Source of the DNA: Euleptes europaea
Taxonomy: Eukaryota; Chordata; Lepidosauria; Squamata; Sphaerodactylidae
DNA: 64,000 nucleotides
Direction of reading: 5' to 3'
Assembly: GCF_029931775.1 (NCBI RefSeq)
Contig: NC_079323.1
Span: forward strand, 1,213,001 to 1,277,000
A program made the translations under genes and the position numbers. Positions within the stretch are counted from its first letter, which is position 1, and every line of letters starts with the position of its first letter. Below the pieces are notes generated by a model. It did not search any database. It was not told the origin of the DNA and saw nothing but the letters and a program-made list of their open reading frames with translations. This document shows positions 38,301 to 50,300 of the stretch, one piece after another.

Positions 38301-41300
38301 GATTTGGATGAAGAAATAGAGGGGATGCTTATTAAATTTACAGATGATTCTAAATTGGGAGGGGTAGCAAATACGGTAGAAGACAGAGCCAGGATACAAG
38401 ATGATCTTGACAGGCTGGAGAATTGGGCTAAAACCAATAAAATGCATTTCAACAGAGATAAATGTAAAGTTCTGCATCTAGGTAGGAAAAATCAAATGCA
38501 TAATTATAGGATAGGAGAGACTTGTCTCAGCAGTAGTGGGGAGTGGGGACATGGAGTGGGGGTCACTGGGGGTGTAGGGGGCAGGTGGTTGTGGGTTTCC
38601 TGCATTGTGCAGGGGGTTGGACTAGATGACCCTGGTGGTCCCTTCCAACTTTATGATTCTAAGGTGTATCTTTCCTCTTGAATCTTTGAAGTTGCCTCTC
38701 TAAAGAGATTCCTTTTTCCTTCCTCTGCTCCTGTAGTCGGTGGGCTGCTGCAGTCAAGACTCTCAAGCGGATCCTTCCTCCTTCCATCTGCTTCCCTCCA
38801 AGATGGCCGCAACCTGAGGACTTCCTCGCTCGGCGGTGCCCCGCCCATGCCGCCCTGGCCCATGCTCTCTTCGCTCACTTCTGCTTTCACAGTATCCCGG
38901 TCTGCGCCCGACCCGTCATTGAAAGTTGTGGGGGTCCGCAGGCAGCCCGGCCTGGTACCCCTTGAAAAATCCGTTGCCTACGGGAAAGGAAAGCTCCTGA
39001 TGGACATGGCGCTCTTCATGGGGCGCTCCTTCCGTGTCGGCTGGGCACCCAACTGGACTCTTGTCCACAGTGGGGAGCAGCTGAGCAGTCTCAGTAATCC
39101 GGAAGACAACCCTGAGGAGTCCATGGAGTACGGATTCCTGCCGGCACCCGTGGCTCCAAAGCCGTGAGTCCTTCTGGGCTGAGGGTCAATTGGATGTCGG
39201 GTCCAAAGGAGTTGACTTGGTCTGAAACTAGAGGACTCCTGCAGCAGAGGCAGAACAGGGTTCATATTGGTTGCCACTGGGCAGGGAGAAAAAGCATGTG
39301 CTTTTTCCTGCTTGTAGTCCACCATCTGGTGTCCTGAGAGCCAGCGTGGTGTAGCAGATAGAGTGGTGGACTGGGACCCTGGGAGACCTGGGTTCGAATC
39401 CCCACCTACCGTGGAAGCCCGCTGGGTGACCTTGGACCAGTCGCAAACTCCACCTGGCCTACCTCACAGGGTGGTGGTTGTGAGAATGGAGGACGGGAAC
39501 AATGTTCCAAGCTGGTTCAAGGCCCAACAACGGGGAGAAAAGTAGGATATTAATAAATAAATGCAAATGCATCATCCCGCTCCCCCATAAACTGCTCCTC
39601 TGCATTGTGTGGGCAGGCTGTAGCAGGCAATTCCTTGTTTGTAGCTGTCTGTCCTCTTTGAACGCAGTTGCGGAGCGGCAGGAGTCTTTGAGAGCACATG
39701 GAGGGAGACTCTTTTGGATGCTGTTCTAACAAGGAATTCTTGCCCGCTGTAGAAAATAAGCAGGGGAGGGGCTGTGGCTCAGTGGTAGAGCATCTGCTCG
39801 GCATGCAGAAGGTCCCAGGTTCAATCTCTGGCAACTCCAGTTAAAAGGGTCAGGTAAGAGGTGATGTGAAAGACCTCTGCCTGAGACCCTGGACAGCCAC
39901 TGCCGGTCTGAGTAGACAGTACTGACTTTGATGGAGCAAGGCTCGGATTTAGTATAAGGCGGCTTCTTGTGTTCAAGCACAGGCCGCGGCTGTTCTTACG
40001 GGGGAGGGGCCGTGGCTGGCTAAGTGGTGGAGCATCTGCACGGCCTGGAGGAGGGTCCCAGGTTCAATCCAGGGCTCTAGGGAGCCACTGCCAGTCTGAG
40101 GAGACGAGTCTGACCTTGATGATCTGATTTAGTATAAGGCAGGTTCATGTGTGTTTAGGGAGGCGCCGTGACTCAGTGGTAGAGTATCTGCTCGGCATGC
40201 AGAAGGTTCAGTCCCCGGCAGCATCTCCAGTTGAAAGGACCAGGCAAGTAGGTGATATGAAAGAATCATAGAGTTGGAAGGGACCACCAGGGTCAGCTAG
40301 TCCAACCCCCTGCACAATGCAGGAATTTCACAACTACCCCCCCTATACCCCCAGTGACCTTCTACTCCATGCTCAGAAGATGGCCAAGGTGCCCTCCCTC
40401 TCATCATCTGCCCGAGGTGATAGAATCAGCCTTGCTGACAGATGGCCATCTAGCCTCTGCTTAAAAACCTCCAGGGAAGGAGCACTTACCACCTCTCGAG
40501 GGATCCTGTTCCACTGAGGAACAGCTCTCACTGCTAGAAAACCCTTACTAAAGGCCTCAGCCTGAGACCCTGGAGAGCCCCTGCCAGTCTGAGTGGGTAA
40601 TATTACTTGGATGGGCCAGTGGTCTGATTCGTTGTAAGGAAGCTTCATGTGTGTGTGTGTGTGTGTGTGTTCACTGCATACACCACCACTACTCCCCACA
40701 GTCTGTGCGTGAAGCTGAGTTTCCTGATTGCATACAGAAATGGCTCCTGGATAGCTGCTCTTGATACAGCTCTCAGTGGGGCAGCTGCTAACCCTCTGTC
40801 AGGAGCAAGCCATGAGGATGGTATGCAGTAGTGCAATTGTGCTGCTCCCAGGTTCTGTTGTGCTGTTCTGTCCAAGGCCAGTCTGTGCCCCGTGTTTAGT
40901 CTTCATAGATTCCCATACAGTGGGAATTGCCAAGTGCTCCTTCCTGCCTTTGGGAGGGGGGTTGCCTAGGTTACCAGTTATCTCCTTTTGCTTTTCCATA
41001 TATGCTATGCACCTTGCCTTTGCCCCTTACTAGTGTCCTTTTGAATATGGCTTCTGAAACCTGTCGATTCTAACCAATAAAACTGCTTTCGTGGATTTGC
41101 CATCTGCTGAAATCTGTTTATGGGTTCGCCGCAGGGCTAGAGCTTACACCCTCCGCTTTCTGTCTTCTCGGTGCGTTAAACAGGCTCTCGGAGTCCCCCT
41201 TCAAAGTTCACGTGGAGAAACTGAGTTTGGAAGGGAGGACAGCGGACGGGGACCACCACTTGTACCTCATTCCGTTGGAGATCAAGCTAAAGCACAGCAC

Positions 41301-44300
41301 AGTCCACATGGATGAGCCCTGTCCTTTCCTGGCCCCAAACCCTGGAGTGACGGCCATCCACGAGTACGCCTCATGGGCCAGAGAGGCATCTGGAGACCCA
41401 GAGGAAAGGGAAGGTGAGCACCGAGCGGCCTGTGGCCGGAAAGGAGCATCCTACCTGCTCCTGTCCCTGGAGGGGCCAGGGCTGAATGGTCTGCCCTCGG
41501 GTTCGTTCCAGCAGGCTGCCTTTACTGCCCAGACCAGTGAGTGAGCCTGAGATTCCAGGGCGCGTCAGTAGAGCTCTTTCAGCCAGAGCTGGCATCTCGC
41601 AAGGCCTGGGTTCCAGATCCCCCGCAGGCTCAACTCTTGACCACCTGCCTTGTGAGGAGGGTGCAGCAAGGAAGGCATTTCTGGGGATTGCCTGACCAGT
41701 CAGAAGGCTGTGGCTTCAGGGCAGAATGTGGCGTAGCCTGCTTCTTTTAAAAAACCAAACGTCCCCTTGTCCAAACCCCATAGAAGGTGGGACAGTGCGC
41801 TCTCCAGCCTCCCCACGATCAGGATACGGTTGGCCGTGAGTGAGTAGCGGGGGCCATGCAGAAAGATACCCTCAGGCCAGCAACTGGTATGGGCTGCCAT
41901 GCAGCAGGCAGACCCTAGGGCAGGGATCCCTAGGGGAGGGGCTGTGGCTCAATGGTAGAGCATCTCCTTGGCATGCAGACGGTCCCAGGTTCAATCTCCA
42001 GTGAAAGGGACTGGGCAAGCAGGTGATAGGAAAGACCCCTGCCAGAGACCCTGGAGAGCCACTGCCGGTATGAGTAGACAATACTGACTTTGATGGACCG
42101 AGGGTCTGGTTCAGTAGAAGGCAGCTTCATGTGTTCATGAGTGTTGATCCCCAATGTGGTGCCCCCCGCTGACACCTTTCCTAGTTCCTGCCAAGCATTT
42201 TTAGAAAGTGGCTGGGGCCAGGCAGGGCGACTGGCCACTAGAGATTTGATCGACTGAAGATTTATAAAAATGCTCATTCAGCGGCAGCTGCCACCCCACA
42301 AGGATCATCACTGTGTGAAAGTAAGCTGTGGTCGCTGGCTCCACTCCTGCGGCAGCCATTTTGTGGCAGTGCCGACCACACTGTGTCAGGATTCCAAAGG
42401 TGCCCGCAGGCTCAAAAAGGTTGGGGACCCTTGCCCTAGGGCAATGTGAACCTGGTAGAACTGGCTGTGGGAAAAGCCTGCCCCCCCCCCCCCCAGTGGC
42501 TAGGAGCCTGCCGCAGCAGTCCTGGAACGCCCTGTGCTGACCCCTTGACGCTCTCTTCCCAGCTGTGGTCAGGCACTGGTGCTTGGTGTGGACCTTGTGT
42601 GAGGCGCTTTGGGGCCGCCTGAAGGAGCTGGAGGCCCACTTGGAGGAGCCCAGTGAGTACATGGTGGCCCTGGAGCGCCGGAGGGCCTTCTCCCAGTGGC
42701 TCTCCCAGACGGCTTCCGAGCGGATCGAGGACGAGGTTTCTGCCAGCCAGCACGACAGTCCTGCAGAGGCGGTCTTCAGCTGCCTAACCGGGAAGCGGAT
42801 CAGCGAAGCCTGTGGGCTGGCACAACAGTCTGGTAAGAGGGTGCCTTTCCACCTTGCCCCGGGGAACCAGGAGGGGGAGGGCCGTGGCCCAGTGAAAGAG
42901 CCTCTGCTTTGCATACGGAAGGTCCCTGGTTCAATCCTCGGCGTCTCCAGTTTATTAAAAAAAAAAAAGGACCAGGTACTAGGTGATGTGAAAGACTTTT
43001 CTCTGCCTGAGACCCTGGAGGGCTGCTGCCAGTCTGAGTAGTTTATGCTGGCCTTGATGGACCAAGGGGGGTCTGATTCAGTAGAAAGCCTTTTCATATG
43101 TCCATGTGGCTGGGTTGCTTTATGCTGGGGGAGGGAGCACCCTTGACAGACTGTGGGAGATTGCCTTTGAGCTTGCTTAAGGGGTTGCCTTCCTCCAGTT
43201 ATAGGATTTTTGGGGAAAGGAATTTCTGCCCTTGAGAACCTTAAATGGATGATGGAATAGAGGAGCGACTGGGTCTTGGATTTCCTTGCATAGAGTCTGT
43301 AGCTCACAGGAGCTGCTCCTGATCTCTGGGAGCTCCTGAGCCAAGGGCGACTGTGGGTTGGTAGGGGGAAAGATTTATATCCCGCTTTTGCTCAGGTTCA
43401 AAGCTTGCAAACATATTAAAAGTGAACCACTGTTAAATAAAACTGCAGCGGTTAACTCTTAAATTTTTAATAAAATAAATTTTAAAATTGGGAACATAGA
43501 TATTTAAGGCAGCAGTGACCTGGCCAAAACCCAACAAGAGTGATCTAAGTAACCTGGACAAAAGCAACAAGGTCCCAATCACCATGTGGCAGTAGCTCGG
43601 TCAAAAGCAGAGTGAAACAGAAGTCTTCACCTAGCAAGTAAACGCAGACAGAGAAGGAGCCGGATGAACCTTTCAGTGGAGAGGGGGGGCACAGACTGGT
43701 TCTGATCCCTACCAGCCTCCCTTTGGAATGCCATGAGACCCCAAGAGCTCAAGGGTGGGATATAAACAAGTCAGGGATATTGTCAGACACTTGTCAGGGG
43801 TGCTCTAGTCTAGGCTGATCCTGCACTGAGCAGGGGGTGGGATTAGATTACCTGTATGGCCCTTTCCATGATTCTAAGGTCTGTATGGGAGGGGAGGGCC
43901 TTTCGGGTGCCCTGGCCCCAAGCCGTTGGCCCCTGGCTGTTCTTTGATATGAGTCTGGTTAGTGGATGCGACCTTTCTGTTCTAGGGGATCACCGGCTGG
44001 CGCTGCTCCTCTCCCAGCTGGTTGGCAGCCAAGAGGTTCGGGAGCTCATGGCCATGCAGTTAGCGGACTGGCACCAGCTGCAGGCAGATGGGTTCATCCA
44101 GGAAGAGAGGCTGCGTATCTTTGCCCTGCTAGCTGGCAAGCCGGTGAGTGGCAAATGCAAAGCCCGGGAGTGTTGTGGTGGGTGCCCCTTGCAGGCTCCG
44201 GAGTCTTCTGAGCATGTGTACCCTGGACTCTGGTTGGGTTCAGTTCCTGAGGTGGGTGTCAGACTGCCCTGAGCCAGCTTTCGCAGGCTCCCAGCGGAAG

Positions 44301-47300
44301 ACTCACAGGCATTCGCCTCAGTCAGCCATGCCTCAGTTCTTACACTTCTTCTGTAGGTGTGGCAGTTGTCAGAGAAGAGAAACATCAATGTCTGTTCCCA
44401 GCTGGACTGGAAGCGCACTGTTGGCGTCCACCTCTGGTACCTGCTTCCCTCCACTGCACCCCTTTCCCAGGCCCTCAGTATGTACGAAGCTGCATTCCAG
44501 GTAAGCAGCAGGCATGGCTTCACCAGATTGAATGGAAGGTAGCATGGCAGACCATGGCCTGTGGTGGTTCTGCTCAGCTGCATTAGGATGCTCTTCCTCA
44601 TACAGGAATGAAGCCAACTGCCAGCGTGCAAGGGAAAAGGCCGGGGTCTTGTGCTCCTCTAGAGTAGGCATTCACACAGTGCTAAAAAGTGTGGTTTCCT
44701 GTGTGCTTCAGAGATCTCAGTGAATATTTAGAGAATGGTTCTCAGCTCTCTGCCCTAAGACTTAAAACTGTGCTGTGGCTGAGCTCCTTTTCTCTGTTTC
44801 TGGCTCAGCATAATCTGAATTTGTCCTGGCACCAAGGCCTGCTCAACACACAATAGTTTCCCATATTTTGGCTGGTGATGTGGTGTCTGGCAAGACTACC
44901 ATGCCATGAGCTTTGACCATTGCAAATGATGATGTGCATTGTGTGGTGTAAAGGGTGCCTCTAAGAAATTTTCTGTTGGAACGAGTCTCCCTCTTCCCCT
45001 CTCTTGGACCTCTGGATCCCACCAGTCCTTGCTGTCAATCTAAAGGAAGTTGTAGAAGCTGTTATTTTGAAGGAGAACCATGGACACACAGAGTGCTATA
45101 AAATCTCCATTCTTTTAGACAGTTTGGAATCAGAACTCTATGGCCAATAAATACTAAAAGAGTCATTTCCCAGGAGCATAATGCAGATGTTCTCATTGTC
45201 CCGGGTCAAAAAGATCATGTGACATCATCAGAGTTCTCAAAGTGGCAAACTACAGTATCAACATGCCAAACGCACATGGTAACGCTTCCAAATAAACCAG
45301 TACGGCATGTGAAAACTCTCCTCCCGTGATGACTGTATTGTCCGGACATGACTTGCAAGGCCAGGAAGCCTCTAGACCCCCCAAGGGCCCGGTCTGCCCT
45401 GCCTGCATCTGCATTTCATTCCTCGGCATTTTGTTCCCCCCAGGACTCCTCGGCGTGTGACAAGTATGCTTGTTCTCCGTTGCCACCCTATCTAGAAGGC
45501 TCGGACTGTGAGCTGGAGGAAGGCAACTCACAGCGCCCCGTGCAGGACGTCTGCTTTCACCTCTTAAAGCTGTACAGTGACAGGTAACCTTTTAAAAAGA
45601 TTGATGGCACAAAGAATGTGGGTTATGCTGCAAGTCTCATCTTTAATGAATGCCACAGCCTTGGTCCCTGATAGACATCCTCAGTGGTCTGATCCTGCTT
45701 AGTTTCCAAGATCTGACGAGGTTGGGCTAGCCTGGATCATCCAGGTCAAGGCCTAAACATGGGTTTCATCTTATGCTGGGGCAGCCTTGCAATTCTCCCC
45801 AGAGGTCTGTTTTTACAGAGCCTGCGTTGCCATGTGGAACTGGACAGGTGCTGCCCAAAAAAGCAACAGATGTTTAAGAGGCAGCGACCACCTGCAGCCC
45901 TGGCTTAGAGCCCTGAGTTCTGTTGTGTCTTTCTTTGCAGGTGCTATGATCTCCATCAGTTGCTGGATCCCAGGAGCATAACTGCCGACCCCTTAGACTA
46001 CCGTCTCAGCTGGCACCTGTGGGAAGTGCTGCGTGCCTTAAATTACACCCACCTGTCGGAGCAGTGCCAGGGAGTGCTGAATGCCAGCTACGCAGCCCAG
46101 CTCGAGAGAGAGGGTCTGTGGGAATGGGCAGTCTTTGTGCTCCTTCACACGCCCAACGCACAGTAAGTCTGGAGTCCTGCAGCAGTAGAATTCAGTGCTA
46201 TGAAATGGCTCAAGCAGAGGCCTGTTCTCCTACCTTACTCTTCGGGGAGGAGCTGTGGCTCAGTGGTAGAGGTCTTCTTGGCACGTAGAAGGTCCCAGGT
46301 TCAGTCTCCATCTATAACCCACCAGGCTGTAGGTGACGTAAAATACCTTCCACTGCCTGAGAACCCTGGAGAGTGGCCCTGCCAGCCCAAGTAGACAATT
46401 CTGACGTCAAATGGATCAGTAGTCTAATATAAGGCAGCTTAATGTGTCATGTACCCTTCTTACAGGCATAAAGTGGGGGTGTTTTCTCTAAAACTGTGAG
46501 TCTGATTTCTAGTAAACCTTATCCATAAACTCTCATTTAAGAATGTTGCAGTTCTCATATTGCACTGAGCAATACGGCTCTACAAGTGAGGGAATTCTGC
46601 ATTTGATACCCAGATTCTGCCGCTGGTCTTGACATTTTTCTCCCAAGTTGTTTGTTTAGATTTTCTTCTTTTGATATCAGCAGGGAGAGGCAAAGGAGGG
46701 GGGGTTAATACTTGAAGAGCCTTCTAGGGCCAAAGGTGCCGGGAGCTGGGGGAGTGTCGGAAGCCACCTTCTGACCTGTTCCCTGAACCCCTTTTTATTG
46801 GAGATGCCAGGGTGGGTCCTCAGACTTCCTGCATGCCTGGCAGGGGCTCTGAGGCTGAGGTAGAGCTCCCTCTTATGTCTCTAGGGGAGGAGATAGAAAT
46901 GGGGCAGCAGGGGTCTTGCCAGGAGAGGCTGTCTCTTGACTCTGGATATCTAAATGTATCCTTTTGCAGATACTGCACAGGAACTGTGTGTGTGTGGGGG
47001 GGGGGGGAGTTAGTAGTGGAGGCTAAGAGAACCGTTGGTAGACATGGAGCATTAGGACCAGCGATTCAGAGGGCGGCCCATGTTGGTCTGCAGTAGAGCC
47101 GCTGGAGTACAATCCTGTAGCACCTTGGAGACTAACAAGATTTTCGGGGTATGAACTTCCAAGAGTCAAGGCTCCCTTCAAGTCAAGCTGAGTTGACTGA
47201 CACGCCGCTTTCCCCGCTGTGTTTCCCCCCCCCCCCACCGCCAGCATCCGCGAGAGGGCAGTCCGGGAGCTCTTGGGCCGCCACTGCCTGCTGTCGGAGA

Positions 47301-50300
47301 CCCCCGACTCCTGGGCCAAGGAGGCCTTCCTCATGGAGCGGCTGTGCGTGCCGCCAGAGTGGATCTATGAAGCCAAGGCGGTGAGGGCCAGGATGCAGGT
47401 GGACAAGCACAAGGAGGCCCTGTACTTAGCCCGAGCTGGGCACTGGAACCCATGTCACAGGCTGGTTGTCAAGCACTTGGCAGCAGGTGAGATTTATTTC
47501 TCCACTGAGTTGAATGGATCTTTATGGAGTAAAGCGGTCGAATGTCGTATCCAGTCTTTAGGAATCTCTTTCTGACCTAAAAAAGCACAGGTCATCGGCA
47601 GCTCTTTCTTCCATCTTGAGCTGCTTGCAAAAGCTGGATTCTGGAAATGCGACAGTAAGAGCACGCAGAGTGTGCTCACCTCTATACCTAGGTCTACACT
47701 TGCCGCAATCCCAATGTATTTTGACTTTCTGATAATCCCACGATACAGACGATTATTTATGTTGGCTAGACTGAATGCCATCCCATCAGGGGAGTTAATA
47801 GGTCGTTGAAGTAGGGTACCATACTGTGAGAAAGTATGTCAATGTGGTTCTGGCCAAATAGACATTCTTCAGCATTCCTTGTTTAGCTGTGACCTGCTCA
47901 ACGAGGATAGAGACAGATGGATAAAGCCTTTTATTCAGGAATCTGTCTCTAAACTGGATAATCTGAGGGTTCTTTTAGCAGGGGTGGATTTTAATAATAC
48001 ATTGGCAGTCGCCAGATTTCTTCCCCAGTCAATTAAGCTAAAAAAATACTAATTTCCTTATGGGCTATTTAGATAGATCCTTTTTTCCCTTCCTTTTACT
48101 TTGATCTCAGAGTGACAGTGTTCAGGGCCGAATTGGCCATATGAACAATATCATTAAAATAAGTTGGCAGCAGGTGAGAAACGGCAGTGGCGCCCGCTGG
48201 GCTGTGTCGGTCCCGACTTCTCCCATTGCACACGGCCTTCTGGCCACCCTCAGAGGCCAGTGACGCCTTCCCCTGGTGCATCTTCCGTTCCTGGGGGGTT
48301 TCAGAGCATCAGGTGGTCCCGTTCCTGATGCTGCTGCCGCTGCCTCCAGCATCTCACTACGTTCTCTTGTAAAATCTGGGCCTGCCTCGTGACAACTTGT
48401 TGTTCCCAGGCTTACCTGTACAGGTGCCCCCCGTTGAAGCCACGCTGTCTCTTTCAGATGCCATCATCAACGAAAACTACACTTACCTGAAGGGGTTCTT
48501 GGAAGACATGGCCGCCCCAGAGCACAGCCGGCTGATCCAGGACTGGGAGACGGCTGGGCTGGTTTTCCTGGACTACATCCGCGTCATTGAGATGCTTAGC
48601 AGGATTCAGCAGGTACTGCTGTGCTGAGATGCAGGTTCAGAAAAAGCACACGCAGAGGACATTCCTCCTGGGACGGTGTGTCAGTAGAGAGTGGAGGTGG
48701 GGCGTGTGGGGGGAGCATGTAGAGATCTTTGCATAATAGACAAGCAGCTGAAGAAAACGGAATAAGGAGATATTGGAAACTGCCCCATTCCTCATGGCCA
48801 AACAGTAAATTGCCCACCGTTGTCAAACACTGAAGTTAGTGATAGGTGTTGGTTTGTGTCTGCACTGATACATTGGGGAGAGGAGGATAGGGTAGCTGCA
48901 GAATGCATGTTATGTGCCATCAAGTTGCTTCCAACTTTTGGCAACCCTGACCTCCAAAACGTCCCATCGTTAACAGCCTTGATCAGGTCTTTCAAACGAA
49001 GGACCACGGCTTCCTTGATTAAGTCAATCCATCTCAGGTTGGGTCTTCCTCTTTTCCTGCTGCCTTCCACTTTTCCTAGCGCGTTATCTTTTCTTCGCAT
49101 AATGTGACCAAAGTCACGGTTTAGTTATTTTAGTTTGTTGATAACACACACAGACAGACATATATTCCAGCTGGCATCTGGGGTTGCTCTTGTGCCAGGT
49201 GCTAATGGCTCAGTGGAGTGGTCAGATGGAGCTGCTCTGACCCGGAAGGGAGGGGGAGGGGGGGTCATCCCAGAGAATGATGCTTTTCCCCTCCCCGGTC
49301 ATGTTTTCAGCTGGATTGCTCTGGGTACGAGCTGGAGGATTTGCACACCAAAGTGACGTCCCTCTGCAACAGGATTGAGCAGGTCCCTTGCCGCAGCGCC
49401 AAGGACAGATTGGCTCAGTCCGGTAAGGTCATGCACAGAGTCCTTCTCCGGGTCAGGAACAGGCTGGGGTGGGGGGCCGGGTGGAGCCCTTGTGGGCCTT
49501 CTGGATCTGACCCAGCACAGAAGCCCCAGTGTGGCTGGGTCAGGAAGGTTCGTATGCCCCCAGGGCCTGAGCAAAAAGTCCACTGAGGCTGTGGTGTAAC
49601 TGGAAGTTCTATCCCAAGGACTTGCCAAAACACAAACCTAAACCTAGAAGAAGAGGAGTTGGTTTTTATATGCCAACTTTCTCTCCCACTTAAGGAAGAA
49701 TCAAACAGGCTTACAATCACCTTCCCTTCCCCTCCCCACAACAGACACCCTGTGAGGTGGGTGGGGCTGAGAGAGCTCTAAGAGAACTGTGACTAGCCCA
49801 AGGTCACACAGCTGGCTTCATATGGAGGAGTGGGGAAACCAGCCCGGTTCACCAGATTAACGCTCATGTGGAGGAGTGGGGAATCAAACCTGGTTCTCCG
49901 CATCAGAGTCCGCCACTCTTAACCACTGCACCACACTGGCTCTGAAGTCTTCTTTACTGCAGCCTTCAGTTGTGCGCATAAGTAGAGATTGGTGCCTGTA
50001 GTCTAGGAGCGGGGGCTGGACACATAGGTTACACTTGTTGTGTTGCTGACCACAGGATTTCTTACACCCTTTTTACTCTCCCCCCCTCCCAGAAATGGCC
50101 AAGAGCATCGCCAACATCTTGCGCGTGGTGCTGAGCCTGCAGCACCCTCCGGACTCTGTCTCAGACTCCACCCCCGACATCCAGAGAGTGCCATTGCGCT
50201 TGCTCGCCCCCCACATCGGCCAGCTCCCCATGCCCGAGGACTACGCCTTGGAGGAGCTCCGCGGCCTCACGCAGTCCTACCTGCGGGAATTGACTGTGAT

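Noticed and set aside
42201-43307. 368-codon open frame on the minus strand
   Set aside because: It runs antisense through NUP98 exon 24, a hAT end and an Ala SINE. No known domain; a by-product of GC-rich coding sequence and repeats.
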